From: Sphingomonas sp.
GTDB taxonomy: Bacteria; Pseudomonadota; Alphaproteobacteria; Sphingomonadales; Sphingomonadaceae
Assembly: GCF_017304615.1 (NCBI RefSeq)
Contig: NZ_JAFKLZ010000001.1
Location: 1,533,957-1,597,956 of the forward strand
Direction: 5' to 3'
DNA: 64,000 nucleotides
Positions 22,131-30,571 of the stretch are shown piece by piece. Both the position numbers and the translations under genes were made by a program. The notes beneath the pieces were generated by a model. It ran no database searches. It was not told where the DNA came from and was given only the letters and a program-made list of their open reading frames with translations. The stretch's first letter is position 1; the number at the start of each line of letters is the position of its first letter.

Positions 22131-22177
22131 GGGAGGCCGGACAATCCGACCTCCCGTATGTAGGTAATTTTATTACC
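22131..22177 (-). promoter_or_regulatory. Two tandem hairpins between rpsG and fusA
   Basis: Bases 22131-22141 pair with 22145-22155 (11 bp, one G-T pair, 3-base loop). Next to it, GGTAAT (22163-22168) pairs with ATTACC (22172-22177) around a TTT loop. Neither is followed by a U-run on the minus strand, so they look more like mRNA structure or processing sites than terminators. Function not shown. Confidence 0.5.
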
Positions 22178-22209
22178 GATGCTAGACCGCCACGAGGACG
22201 GTCGAGCGA

Positions 22210-22680
22210 TTACCAGCGGTAGTGCGAGAACGCGCGGTTCGCTTCCGCCATGCGGTGCGTGTCTTCGCGCTTCTTCACCGCGTTACCGCGATTGTTCGAC
22301 GCATCGAGCAGTTCGCCCGACAGACGCGCCGACATGGTGTTCTCGCTGCGCGCACGTGCGGCGGAGATCAGCCAGCGAATCGCCAGCGCCTGGGCGCGCT
22401 CCGGGCGCACTTCGACCGGAACCTGGTACGTCGCACCGCCGACGCGGCGCGAACGGACTTCGATGCCCGGCTTGATGTTGTTCAGCGCATCATGGAACAC
22501 GCCGAGCGGATCCTTCTTGGCGCGAGTCTCGACGGTTTCCATCGCCGAATAGACGATGCCTTCCGCGACCGACTTCTTGCCGTCCAGCATGACGCTGTTC
22601 ATGAATTTCGACAGAACCTCATCACCAAACTTGGGATCAGGCAGGATTTCCCGCTTCTCGGGACGACGACGACGAGCCAT
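22210..22680 (-). CDS. rpsG: 30S ribosomal protein S7
   Basis: 16S 3'-domain nucleator, 156 aa; in E. coli it represses the str operon. [40 protein letters not shown] and the C-terminal [20 protein letters not shown] are diagnostic. It lies 29 bases after rpsL and 101 bases before fusA. Confidence 0.98.
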   Translation of the reverse strand: MARRRRPEKREILPDPKFGDEVLSKFMNSVMLDGKKSVAEGIVYSAMETVETRAKKDPLGVFHDALNNIKPGIEVRSRRVGGATYQVPVEVRPERAQALAIRWLISAARARSENTMSARLSGELLDASNNRGNAVKKREDTHRMAEANRAFSHYRW

Positions 22681-22709
22681 GCTCTATATTCCTTCTAAAA
22701 CCGAGTAGC

Positions 22710-23081
22710 TTACTTCGGACGCTTCGCGCCGTACTTCGAACGGCTCTGCTTGCGATCCTTGACACCCTGCGTGTCGAGCACGCCGCGCAGCACGTGGTAG
22801 CGCACACCGGGAAGGTCGCGCACACGGCCGCCACGGATCAGGACCACCGAGTGCTCCTGAAGGTTGTGTCCCTCGCCGGGGATGTAGCTGATGACTTCGC
22901 GCTGGTTGGTCAGGCGAACCTTCGCCACCTTGCGCAGAGCCGAGTTCGGCTTCTTCGGGGTCGTCGTATAGACACGGGTGCAGACGCCGCGCTTCTGCGG
23001 GTTCTGCTCCATCGCAGGGACCTTCGACTTGGCCTTCTGCGGGTCGCGGCCCTTGCGGACCAGCTGGTTGATCGTTGGCAT
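22710..23081 (-). CDS. rpsL: 30S ribosomal protein S12 carrying Arg at position 88
   Basis: Decoding-centre protein of the small subunit, 123 aa from the ATG at 23081 ([14 protein letters not shown]); a start 4 codons upstream is less likely. TTPKKPNSA holds the normal Lys43. In the second loop the sequence is [14 protein letters not shown], so residue 88 is Arg (codon at 22818-22820, CGC) where E. coli has Lys. In other bacteria the K88R change is a known streptomycin-resistance allele, and sphingomonads are often naturally resistant. First gene of the super-cluster, with a strong promoter about 170 bases upstream. Confidence 0.98.
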   Translation of the reverse strand: MPTINQLVRKGRDPQKAKSKVPAMEQNPQKRGVCTRVYTTTPKKPNSALRKVAKVRLTNQREVISYIPGEGHNLQEHSVVLIRGGRVRDLPGVRYHVLRGVLDTQGVKDRKQSRSKYGAKRPK

Positions 23082-23250
23082 GAAGCCCTTCACCTTTTGC
23101 GTTACCCGAAAACCGGGCGGTTACTTTGCCGGGAGCCTTTGGAAAAAACGAAAAGGGTCGTTGGGCGCCTCTCGGCACGTCCCATGACCCACGTCTTCCG
23201 GCAGCGTTCAGCTCTACCCGGCAGACGAAAGTGCCTGTCGAGCGGGCGCG

Positions 23251-23279
23251 CCTATAGAACGGTAGTCGGAAACGGTCAA
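23251..23279 (-). promoter_or_regulatory. Strong sigma70-type promoter for rpsL and the str operon
   Basis: On the minus strand TTGACC (23274-23279) and TATAGG (23251-23256) are separated by exactly 17 bases, about 170 bases upstream of rpsL. This is the best promoter match in the window. It lies in the 361-base gene-free stretch 23082-23442 that also serves the divergent bactofilin gene. Confidence 0.75.
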
Positions 23280-23442
23280 CGGGGGTGTGGGCCGTGGGCG
23301 ACAGGCTCTTAGGCGCCGCGCGCCCTCGCCTCGCCAGCCAATGACAACGGTCTGCCGCTAAACTCCCCGCGTCATTTTCGGCCCGGCGTCTCTCACTGAT
23401 AGGATCGCGCGCGAATCGGGGAACCGCAACTGGGGGCCTTCC

Positions 23443-23868
23443 ATGTTCAACAAGCGTGCCGGCGCAACCACGCCTTCTACCCATCCCGCGGCCAAGCGCG
23501 CCGCTCCCGGCGGCTTTTCGGTCATCGGACCCGACGTTCTGATAACTGGCAACGTGCAGGCGACTGCCGACCTGCATATCGAGGGTCGGATCCAGGGCGA
23601 CCTGAACTGTGGCAACCTGGTGCTCGGCCCCGACGCCGTGGTGAACGGCCAGGTCCGCGCCGAAACAGCGCGTATCGGCGGCACGATCGAAGGATCGGTC
23701 GCGATCCGCCAGCTAATCGTCGAGTCGGGCGCCCGGATCACCGGCGACGTCGAATATGAAAGCGTATCGCTCGAAAACGGCGCGCAGATCGACGGCCGCA
23801 TGAAGCACACCACCGCCAGGCCGACTGAACTCAAGGTTGTCGATACCGCAAGCGGCCAAGCCGCCTGA
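23443..23868 (+). CDS. Bactofilin (polymer-forming cytoskeletal protein)
   Basis: Self-polymerising beta-helix protein, 141 aa. Bactofilins build membrane-associated scaffolds that localise cell-wall enzymes. The DUF583 domain covers about residues 25-130 with right-handed beta-helix repeats such as TADLHIEGRIQGDLNCGNLV, AVVNGQVRAETARIGGTIEG and ARITGDVEYESVSLENGAQI. The N- and C-terminal tails are short and disordered, as is typical. It diverges from rpsL. No M23 peptidase partner is next to it. Confidence 0.93.
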   Translation: MFNKRAGATTPSTHPAAKRAAPGGFSVIGPDVLITGNVQATADLHIEGRIQGDLNCGNLVLGPDAVVNGQVRAETARIGGTIEGSVAIRQLIVESGARITGDVEYESVSLENGAQIDGRMKHTTARPTELKVVDTASGQAA

Positions 23869-23940
23869 CTACCGCGGCCGCGGCTGCCTAGGCGACCTCC
23901 AAATCTGGCGCAGACGGCGCTCGGCCCCACACCCTACCGC

Positions 23941-25104
23941 TCAACGGCAGGGCGGCAGCGCCACCTTTTCGCGCGCCGCCCCGGAAACGGTGTAGATCCG
24001 TTCGGCCGGAAACTTAACCCGCAGACCGGTCCTGGGCAGGTCGAAGTCATAGACCCCGCCCTTCAGCTCCGCCATCCGCCCGCCGCACACCGGCTTGCCC
24101 AGCGCCGCGAAGCCGACCGCCAGCCCCTCGCCCATGCTCCCCGTCCAGCGCCCCGCGCGCACGCTGACCGGGCCGGGATGATATTTGCCGCGGCGCGGCA
24201 GGACATATTCGACCCATTGCCGCTTGATCCCGGTCTCGCGTTCTTCGGACGGCAATTGGTGCATCTGATACGGCATCGGCCTGGTGACGAACCAGCCCAT
24301 CACCGCCCGCGCGATCGCGGTCGTGCCGCCGGAGGGAACGTCGCTCACGTCGATCATCACCGGCGCCTTCGCCGGCACCTTGGCCATCGCCGCGTCGAAC
24401 GCCTTGATCGTATCGAGGTCGCCGATCGAATTGTTGAAGCGGATCGTCGTCACGCCCTTCGCGCTCGTCACTGTCAGCGCGGGACGATCGGGCTGGTCTT
24501 TGTAGAGGCTGTCCATCGTCAGCGTGCGCTCGCCGGCGGGCCCGGCGAAGGTCAGCACACGCGCACGATCCCGCCGCCCCGCCGCGATGACGCGCGCGGC
24601 GTAGGGCGCGCGCTCGCCGACCGGCCGCAGCCCCATCCGCGACCAAAATGCAGCGACCGCGACGTCGATCGGCTGCCCGTCGGCTTTCACCAGCCGCTCG
24701 CCCGCGCGCACGCCGGCCCGCGCCGCGATGCTGCCGTCCTTGACCGCGTCGACGATGTACGTGTCGCCCTTCTTGACGACCCAGATATCGGCATAACTGG
24801 GCACGATCGCCCAATCGTCCTTGAATGACGCGCCGGTCAGCGCATGATGATCGGCCAGCGCCGCGATCATGTCCTCGGCATAATGGAGCAGCGAATCGCG
24901 GTCGCGCACCGCGTCGCGCTCGGCATTGAGTTGCGGCGAGGACGGCACCACGCCGCCCGGCAGGTCGTCCATGTACGCGTAATTGTCGCGGATCAGCCCT
25001 TCGAGGGCCCGTGCGTCCGACGCATAATCATCGGCGCTGAATTTGTCCGCCGGCGCCGCGCCGACCAACAGCAGTATCGGCGCGAGCATCAGATATTTGA
25101 GCAC
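23941..25104 (-). CDS. Secreted PDZ-containing S41-like peptidase
   Basis: 387 aa from a GTG at 25104 with the ribosome site GGGGAGGG; this start gives the signal peptide MLKYLMLAPILLLVGAAPA. A PDZ-like segment lies at about residues 120-175 (IAARAGVRAGERLVKADGQP). The S41 core follows, with a stretch TTIRFNNSIGDLDTIKAF and the probable nucleophile motif WTGSMGEG in the last quarter. The usual CtpA-type Lys is not obvious, so it may belong to a tricorn-like or divergent branch. It lies 30 bases downstream of lpdA in the same direction and may be co-transcribed with it. Substrate unknown. Confidence 0.75.
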   Translation of the reverse strand: MLKYLMLAPILLLVGAAPADKFSADDYASDARALEGLIRDNYAYMDDLPGGVVPSSPQLNAERDAVRDRDSLLHYAEDMIAALADHHALTGASFKDDWAIVPSYADIWVVKKGDTYIVDAVKDGSIAARAGVRAGERLVKADGQPIDVAVAAFWSRMGLRPVGERAPYAARVIAAGRRDRARVLTFAGPAGERTLTMDSLYKDQPDRPALTVTSAKGVTTIRFNNSIGDLDTIKAFDAAMAKVPAKAPVMIDVSDVPSGGTTAIARAVMGWFVTRPMPYQMHQLPSEERETGIKRQWVEYVLPRRGKYHPGPVSVRAGRWTGSMGEGLAVGFAALGKPVCGGRMAELKGGVYDFDLPRTGLRVKFPAERIYTVSGAAREKVALPPCR

Positions 25105-25133
25105 GACGAACCCTCCCCTGGCGTCATTCCCCA

Positions 25134-26528
25134 CTAAATGTGAATCACCCGCCCATAGGCCGCGAGCACGCTTTCGTGCATCGTCTCGCTGATCGTCGGG
25201 TGCGGGAAAACGGTTTCCATCAGTTCGGCCTCGGTCGTCTCCAGCGTCTTGCCGACGACATAGCCCTGGATCATCTCGGTCACTTCGGCGCCGATCATGT
25301 GCGCGCCGAGCAACTCGCCCGTCCTGGCGTCGAAGATCGTCTTCACGAAGCCCTCCGGTTCCCCCAGCGCGATCGCCTTGCCATTGCCGATGAACGGGAA
25401 GGTGCCGACCTTGAGCTCGTAACCCGCTTCCTTCGCCTTCGCCTCGGTCAGGCCCACGCTCGCGATCTGCGGGTGGCAGTAAGTGCAGCCGGGAATGTTG
25501 CGCGGGTCCATCGCGTGCGGATGCAGGCCCGCGATCGCCTCGGCCGCGATCACGCCCTCATGGCTCGCCTTGTGCGCCAGCCAAGGCGGCGCGGTGATGT
25601 CGCCGATCGCATAGACGCCCTTCACGTTGGTCTGACAGTCGGGACCGGTCTTCAGGAACCCGCGGTCGGTTTCGATCCCAAGCGCCTCCAGCCCGATATT
25701 CTCGGTATTGGGCACGATGCCGATCGCGACGATGACGTGGCTGAATTCGGTCGTGGTCGCCTTGCCGTCCTTGTCCTTGATCGTCGCCTTCACGCCCGAC
25801 GCGCCGACCTCGAGCTTGTCGACCCCGGCCTTGGTCATGATCGTCATGCCCTGCTTCTTCAGCGCCTTTTCGAGGTGCGCGGAGACATCGACATCCTCGA
25901 CGGGCACGATCCGGTCGAGCATCTCGACCACCGTCACTTCCGCGCCCATGTCGCGGTAGAAGCTCGCAAACTCGATTCCGATCGCGCCCGATCCGATCAC
26001 CAGCAGCTTGGTCGGCATTTCCGGCGGCACCATCGCATGGCGATAGGTCCAGATGCGCTTGCCGTCGGCGGGCGTGCCCGGAAGGTCGCGCGCCCGCGCG
26101 CCGGTCGCGAGGATGATGTTCTTCGCGGTCAGGACGTCCTTGCCCTTGTCGCCGGTCACTTCGAGCTTGCCGCCACCGAGCAGCTTGCCGGTGCCCATGT
26201 GCACCGCGATCTTGTTCTTCTTCATCAGGTGCGTGACGCCCTGATTGAGCTGCTTGGCGACCCCGCGCGACCGCTTCACCACCGCGTCGAGATCGGCCGA
26301 GATCTTCTCCGCGACCAGCCCGTAATCCTTGGCGTGCTGCATGAAATGATAGATTTCCGCCGAGCGCAGCAGCGCCTTCGTGGGAATGCACCCCCAGTTG
26401 AGGCAGATCCCGCCGAGCAGTTCGCGCTCGACGATCGCGGTCTTCAGCCCGAGCTGCGCCGCCCGGATCGCCGCGACATAGCCGCCGGGCCCGGAGCCGA
26501 GAACGATGAGGTCGTAAGTGTCAGCCAC
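25134..26528 (-). CDS. lpdA: Dihydrolipoyl dehydrogenase (E3)
   Basis: FAD enzyme that reoxidises dihydrolipoamide with NAD+ in 2-oxoacid dehydrogenase complexes, 464 aa. The FAD motif GSGPGG is at residues 11-16, the redox-active disulfide GGICLNWGC gives Cys42 and Cys47, an NAD-binding GSGAIG motif lies near residue 180, and the C-terminal HPHPT-type active-site region reads VFPHPTISETMHE. It belongs to the pdhC cluster upstream, so pyruvate dehydrogenase is its likely complex. Confidence 0.97.
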   Translation of the reverse strand: MADTYDLIVLGSGPGGYVAAIRAAQLGLKTAIVERELLGGICLNWGCIPTKALLRSAEIYHFMQHAKDYGLVAEKISADLDAVVKRSRGVAKQLNQGVTHLMKKNKIAVHMGTGKLLGGGKLEVTGDKGKDVLTAKNIILATGARARDLPGTPADGKRIWTYRHAMVPPEMPTKLLVIGSGAIGIEFASFYRDMGAEVTVVEMLDRIVPVEDVDVSAHLEKALKKQGMTIMTKAGVDKLEVGASGVKATIKDKDGKATTTEFSHVIVAIGIVPNTENIGLEALGIETDRGFLKTGPDCQTNVKGVYAIGDITAPPWLAHKASHEGVIAAEAIAGLHPHAMDPRNIPGCTYCHPQIASVGLTEAKAKEAGYELKVGTFPFIGNGKAIALGEPEGFVKTIFDARTGELLGAHMIGAEVTEMIQGYVVGKTLETTEAELMETVFPHPTISETMHESVLAAYGRVIHI

Positions 26529-26576
26529 TGGAGAGGTGTCCTTGCTGGATTCGAACGGAAATATGGGGACGCTCGC

Positions 26577-26942
26577 TCACCGCTCCATCCCCACGAACAC
26601 GAAATTGCCCTCGGCGACCTTGGCGACCGCCTCGCCGTGCCGGTCGCGCTTCCACGCCTGGGTCGCGACGGTCATCGAGGTATTGCCCTGGCGCGCCACC
26701 TCGGCCCAGACCGACAGTTCATCGCCGATCGCCGCCGGCGCGGTGAATTTGAAGTCATCGGCGGCGACCACCGGCGCGCGCTTGCCGGTCAGCCGTGACG
26801 CGAGGCTCCCCCCAGCCAGCGCCATCTGGCCGAACAGCCAGCCGACGAATGCGGTGCCATAGGGATTGGCGTCGGCCGCCATTACCGTCACGCGGATTTC
26901 GGGCATGCGGTCTGGCGGACCGGCGGGCGGCGCGTCGCTCAT
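26577..26942 (-). CDS. Hot-dog fold thioesterase-like protein with degenerate active site
   Basis: 121 aa, 4HBT/YciA-like fold. It aligns along its whole length with its upstream neighbour: ADANPYG against ADANAYG, VAARQGNTSMTV-type against VKVGRTSMTI, and TQAWKRDRH against VQTWARDRH. Where the neighbour has YGDIFGGW and MDSAAG, this one has YGTAFVGW and MALAGG. The Asp expected at the helix start is therefore Ala, and it may be inactive or act as a partner in a mixed oligomer. The two genes overlap by four bases (ATGA). It lies in the pyruvate dehydrogenase cluster 48 bases before lpdA. Confidence 0.85.
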   Translation of the reverse strand: MSDAPPAGPPDRMPEIRVTVMAADANPYGTAFVGWLFGQMALAGGSLASRLTGKRAPVVAADDFKFTAPAAIGDELSVWAEVARQGNTSMTVATQAWKRDRHGEAVAKVAEGNFVFVGMER

Positions 26943-27334
26943 TCCGCCGCCGCGTCCTCGGTCACAGGGCGCGGCTTGCGGTCCTCGTCGATCGCGACAA
27001 ACGTGAAGCGCGCCTGCGTCACCTTGCGCGGATCGTCGCGGTGGCGATCCCGAGCCCAGGTCTGGACATCGATCGTCATCGAGGTGCGGCCGACCTTCAC
27101 GAGTTCGGCATAGACCGACACCTCGTCCCCTATATGCACCGGCGCGTGGAACTGCATCCCGTCCATCGCGATCGTGACCGCGCGGCCATGCGAGTGGCGC
27201 GCCGCGATCAAGCCCGCGGCGGAATCCATCAGGCTCATCAGCCAGCCGCCGAAAATGTCGCCATACGCATTGGCGTCGGCGGGCATCGCCGTCACGCGGA
27301 TCGACGGCTCGCGGTTCGGCGGAGCGTCAGTCAT
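26939..27334 (-). CDS. Acyl-CoA thioesterase, YciA-like hot-dog fold
   Basis: 131 aa cytoplasmic enzyme of the 4HBT family, expected to hydrolyse acyl-CoA to CoA and free acid. Residues 18-42 contain ADANAYGDIFGGW and SLMDSAAG, which hold the Gly-Asp and the catalytic Asp of the YciA/Acot group. QFHAPVHIGDEVSVYAELVK follows as the central strands. It overlaps the small membrane protein gene upstream by eight bases and its own paralogue downstream by four. Placement between the E2 and E3 genes suggests a link to acyl-CoA balance; that is inference. Confidence 0.9.
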   Translation of the reverse strand: MTDAPPNREPSIRVTAMPADANAYGDIFGGWLMSLMDSAAGLIAARHSHGRAVTIAMDGMQFHAPVHIGDEVSVYAELVKVGRTSMTIDVQTWARDRHRDDPRKVTQARFTFVAIDEDRKPRPVTEDAAAE

Positions 27335-27548
27335 CGCGGCGCTGCACGGCGCTCAACTTGTCGATCCGCCACGAATCCCAGAACGGCTTGAACCCCAGCG
27401 CCAAGACGATCGCGATCGACGCCCAGCCGATCGGCCAGATCGTGTGCGCACCCTGCGGATAGCTCCACGCCGAACCCCAGGTGATCAGATACGTCACCCC
27501 GGCGCTGGCAAGCATGTAGCAGAATTCAGCGATCGTCCGCCAAGACAT
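27327..27548 (-). CDS. Small two-helix membrane protein in the pdh cluster
   Basis: 73 aa, not recognised by function. Two hydrophobic segments are visible: about residues 6-24 (IAEFCYMLASAGVTYLITW) and about 38-52 (IGWASIAIVLALGFK). The basic C-terminus (WDSWRIDKLSAVQRRDD) would be cytoplasmic by the positive-inside rule if the protein crosses twice. It starts 3 bases after pdhC ends and overlaps the thioesterase gene, so it is almost certainly translated from the same message. The tight packing argues that it is a real gene. Confidence 0.75.
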   Translation of the reverse strand: MSWRTIAEFCYMLASAGVTYLITWGSAWSYPQGAHTIWPIGWASIAIVLALGFKPFWDSWRIDKLSAVQRRDD

Positions 27549-27551
27549 CGC

Positions 27552-28835
27552 TCAGGCCAGCATGCCCAGCGGGTTTTCGATCAGCGCCTTGAACGCCTGC
27601 ATCAACTCGGCGCCGTCGGCCCCGTCGATCGCCCGGTGATCGAAGCTGCCGGTCGCCGACATGATCGTCGCGACGGCCAGCGCATCATCGATGACGTACG
27701 GCCGCTTCTCGCCCGCGCCGATCGCCATGATCATGCCCTGCGGCGGGTTGATGACCGCCTCGAACTGCTTGATCCCGAACATGCCCATGTTCGACAGTGA
27801 CGCTGTGCCGCCCTGATATTCATGCGGCGCTAGCTTGTTGTCACGTGCGCGTGCCGCCAAGTCTTTCATCTCGGTCGAGATCGCCGCGACACCCTTGTTG
27901 TTGGCGTCGGCGATGATCGGCGTGATCAGGCCCGACGGCGTCGACACCGCGACCGAAATATCGGCGCGGCTGAACGAAATGAGCTGGTCGGGCGTAAACA
28001 TCACGTTGCACTTCGGCACCTGGATCAGGCTGACCGCCAGCGCCTTGATGATCAGGTCGTTGACCGACAGCTTCACGCCGCGCGCCTCAAGGCTCTTGTT
28101 GAGGTCACCGCGCAGCTTGAGCAGCGCGTCGAGCCGGATGTCCACCGTCAGGTAGATGTGCGGAACCGTTTGCTTCGATTCGGTCAAGCGGCGCGCGATC
28201 GTCTTGCGCACGTTCGACAGCTTGGTGGCTTCGTGCGGGATGTCCGGGATCGCCGCGGGCTTCGTGGGGGTGACCGGAGCCGGAGCCTGGCCCACCGACG
28301 TCGTGCCGGCCTGGGCCGGCGCGGCACCGGGCTTGGCACCCTCGACGTCGGCCTTGACGATCCGGCCGTTGGGACCCGATCCGCTCAGCGCCGAAATCTC
28401 GACGCCCTTTTCGGCGGCAAGACGGCGCGCGAGCGGCGAGGCCTTCACGCGGTCGCCCGACGCCGCGGATGCTGAAGCCGGGACTTGAGCAGGCGCAGGC
28501 GGAGGAGCCTGTTTTGCCTCTTCCTTCGGCGCTTCGGTCTTGGATTCTTCCTTCTTCGGCGCAGGCGCGGCCTTCGCGGCGGAAGCGTCCTCGCCCTCGC
28601 CCGCCAGGATAGCGATCACCGCGCCGACCTTCACGTTGTCGGTGCCCTCGGGCACGACGATCTCGGCGATTACGCCCTCGTCGACCGCCTCGAACTCCAT
28701 CGTCGCCTTGTCGGTCTCGATCTCGGCCATCAGATCGCCCGACTTGACCGTGTCGCCCGCCTTGACCAGCCACTTGGCCAGCGTCCCTTCCTCCATCGTC
28801 GGGGACAGCGCAGGCATCTTGATCTCGATCGGCAT
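27552..28835 (-). CDS. pdhC: Pyruvate dehydrogenase complex E2, dihydrolipoamide acetyltransferase
   Basis: 427 aa from the ATG at 28835 ([18 protein letters not shown]); an open frame back to 29012 is not used. The single lipoyl domain is at residues 1-80 with lipoyl Lys43 in ETDKAT. An Ala/Pro/Lys-rich linker follows, then a peripheral-subunit-binding domain ([16 protein letters not shown], about 145-180), then the catalytic domain ending with the active-site motif DHRAIDG. E3 (lpdA) is downstream in the same cluster; the E1 genes are not in the window. It diverges from the universal stress protein gene. Confidence 0.96.
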   Translation of the reverse strand: MPIEIKMPALSPTMEEGTLAKWLVKAGDTVKSGDLMAEIETDKATMEFEAVDEGVIAEIVVPEGTDNVKVGAVIAILAGEGEDASAAKAAPAPKKEESKTEAPKEEAKQAPPPAPAQVPASASAASGDRVKASPLARRLAAEKGVEISALSGSGPNGRIVKADVEGAKPGAAPAQAGTTSVGQAPAPVTPTKPAAIPDIPHEATKLSNVRKTIARRLTESKQTVPHIYLTVDIRLDALLKLRGDLNKSLEARGVKLSVNDLIIKALAVSLIQVPKCNVMFTPDQLISFSRADISVAVSTPSGLITPIIADANNKGVAAISTEMKDLAARARDNKLAPHEYQGGTASLSNMGMFGIKQFEAVINPPQGMIMAIGAGEKRPYVIDDALAVATIMSATGSFDHRAIDGADGAELMQAFKALIENPLGMLA

Positions 28836-28978
28836 CCTTCGTCCTTTTGGCGATCGTCCCGGGGAGGCGGACTGTTGGCGACCGCTTTCGCGCCGCGACC
28901 GGTTCGGGTCAAGACCGGGACGCTTGCGCAGGGGCCGGTTCCGTCCCACGTATCGCCTGAGCGAGAGGGTCCAACGCG

Positions 28979-29434
28979 ATGCGCATCTATCTGGTCGTAA
29001 TCGACGATACACCGGAGGCCGAAGTGGCGCTGCGTTTCGCGGCGCGGCGCGCGGTCAAGACCGGCGGCGGCGTGGAAATCCTGGCGCTGATGCCGCCACA
29101 GGAATTCATCGCCTTCGGCGGCGTCCAGGCAACGATCGAGGAAGAAGCGCGCCAACATGCCGAGGCGCTGGTCGCGGGCGCGGCGGGCACGCTGTTCGAG
29201 GAATCGGGGCTGAAGCCCGGCATCACCGTCCGGGAAGGCGACGGCCCGAAGATCATTCTGGAGATGATCGACAACAATCCCGACATCGCCGCTCTGGTGC
29301 TGGCGGCGGCGGCAAGCGGTGCGCCCGGCCCTTTGATCGCTCACTTCGCGGGCGCCGATGCCGGCAAGCTGAGCGTGCCGCTGATGATCGTGCCGGGCAG
29401 CCTGGACCGCGAGGCGATCGATCGACTGAGCTGA
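28979..29434 (+). CDS. Universal stress protein (UspA fold)
   Basis: Single-domain UspA-type protein, 151 aa. [20 protein letters not shown] forms the first strand and helix, and the C-terminal VPLMIVPGS is the typical last strand. The usual ATP-binding motif GxxGxxGS before the last strand is not evident ([13 protein letters not shown]), so this may be a non-nucleotide-binding form. It is transcribed divergently from pdhC across a 143-base gap. Role in stress tolerance is inferred from the family. Confidence 0.88.
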   Translation: MRIYLVVIDDTPEAEVALRFAARRAVKTGGGVEILALMPPQEFIAFGGVQATIEEEARQHAEALVAGAAGTLFEESGLKPGITVREGDGPKIILEMIDNNPDIAALVLAAAASGAPGPLIAHFAGADAGKLSVPLMIVPGSLDREAIDRLS

Positions 29435-29472
29435 ATTCCGCTATACTATTGCCTCGGCCCGCCCCGACAGCA

Positions 29473-29508
29473 AACCGCCCGCCGCCAAGGGAGAGGCGAC
29501 GGGCGGTT
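29473..29508. terminator. Hairpin between convergent usp and RcnB-like genes
   Basis: A 14-bp GC-rich stem with one mismatch (29473-29486 with 29495-29508) and an 8-base loop lies between two convergent genes. The flanking T-runs are weak on both sides, so it is a plausible but not classical intrinsic terminator. Confidence 0.5.
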
Positions 29509-29529
29509 CCCCCCTTCAAGGGAGAAGGC

Positions 29530-30438
29530 TTAGCTGCCGCGGATCGGGGCCGGGGCGCAGGTGCAGCGCGGCTTGGGCCGGGGCTTCCACGTGCGCTTGA
29601 CGATCTTGCGATACACCCGCTTCGGCGCGACGTAGGTGCGTTCCTCGATATATTCGGTGACGGTCGTCGTGGTCGTAACCGCGCCCGGCATCGTCACCGT
29701 CACCACCGAACCCGGCGACACGTAATAGCTCTCGCCATAGGCGATGCGCGGCATCGGGCCGGCCGGATACCCGCCGCCATAAACCCCGCCGGTCGTGTAG
29801 GTGTAGGTCGTGGTCGACGATGACGAACCGCCATAGCCAGGCGCGGGATAAGGCGCGCCATAGGCGGGGCCAGGTCCGCCCGGCGGCGGGGGCGGATAGG
29901 CACCATAACCGCCGGCGCCGGCATAATCCTCATCATAGGCGTAGCCGCCCTGATACCGGTCCCAATCGACGCTGCCGATCGTATCGTAAACGACGCCGTT
30001 GCCGTCGATCAGCACGGCATCATTGTAATAGCGGCTCCAGCGATAACCCGCGGGCGGCGCGCCCAGGCCGAACGCCTGCCAGTCGTTGATGACGTAGTAG
30101 GGCGAGAGCCAATAGCCGGGCAGCCGCTTGCCGCGCTTGAGCCGCACATAGCCGTTCCAGCCGCCGGGCGCCTGCACCCCTGCCCACCAGTAGCCACCGA
30201 TGCGACCGCCCCAGCGGCTGCGGCCGTTCCACTGCCCGCGATTGCCGCCCCGCCACTGTCCGCCGGTCCAGCCGCCGGGATTGGGCCGCGGCATCGGCTG
30301 CCCCTGCGGCGGCACAGGCACGGGGTTGGGCATCGGCATCGTTCGCTGGCCGCCCTGGGGCCCGAGTCGCTGCGCTTCGGCGGCAGTTCCGCTGAATGCC
30401 ATTGTGGCCACAACCGCAGCAATCACGAGGCTTCGCAT
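29530..30438 (-). CDS. Secreted RcnB-family protein
   Basis: 302 aa from the ATG at 30438, which has a GGGAG ribosome site and starts a signal peptide (MRSLVIAAVVATMAFSGTAA). A Gly/Pro/Arg/Trp-rich segment follows, then the RcnB-like domain at about residues 110-165 (YWLSPYYVINDWQAFGLGAP and SRYYNDAVLIDGNGVVYDTI). The rest is Gly/Pro/Tyr-rich low complexity, with a basic Pro-rich end. RcnB in E. coli is a periplasmic modulator of nickel/cobalt efflux; no metal transporter is adjacent here, so a metal role is only a family inference. Confidence 0.8.
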   Translation of the reverse strand: MRSLVIAAVVATMAFSGTAAEAQRLGPQGGQRTMPMPNPVPVPPQGQPMPRPNPGGWTGGQWRGGNRGQWNGRSRWGGRIGGYWWAGVQAPGGWNGYVRLKRGKRLPGYWLSPYYVINDWQAFGLGAPPAGYRWSRYYNDAVLIDGNGVVYDTIGSVDWDRYQGGYAYDEDYAGAGGYGAYPPPPPGGPGPAYGAPYPAPGYGGSSSSTTTYTYTTGGVYGGGYPAGPMPRIAYGESYYVSPGSVVTVTMPGAVTTTTTVTEYIEERTYVAPKRVYRKIVKRTWKPRPKPRCTCAPAPIRGS

Positions 30439-30571
30439 GGTTAACACTCCCTGTTTCCCGCGCTGGCCGTTAACCACGACTGCTCGGTTCTTCATGGGCA
30501 GTGTTACCAAAAGTCGCAGTTTTCCGCCAGTTTCGGGGCGGATCGAATCACGTCCCGATCTGGATCAGGAT

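Noticed and set aside
22131-22155. Intrinsic terminator between rpsG and fusA
   Set aside because: The stem is strong but is followed by no U-run on the minus strand, and termination here would cut off fusA and tuf.
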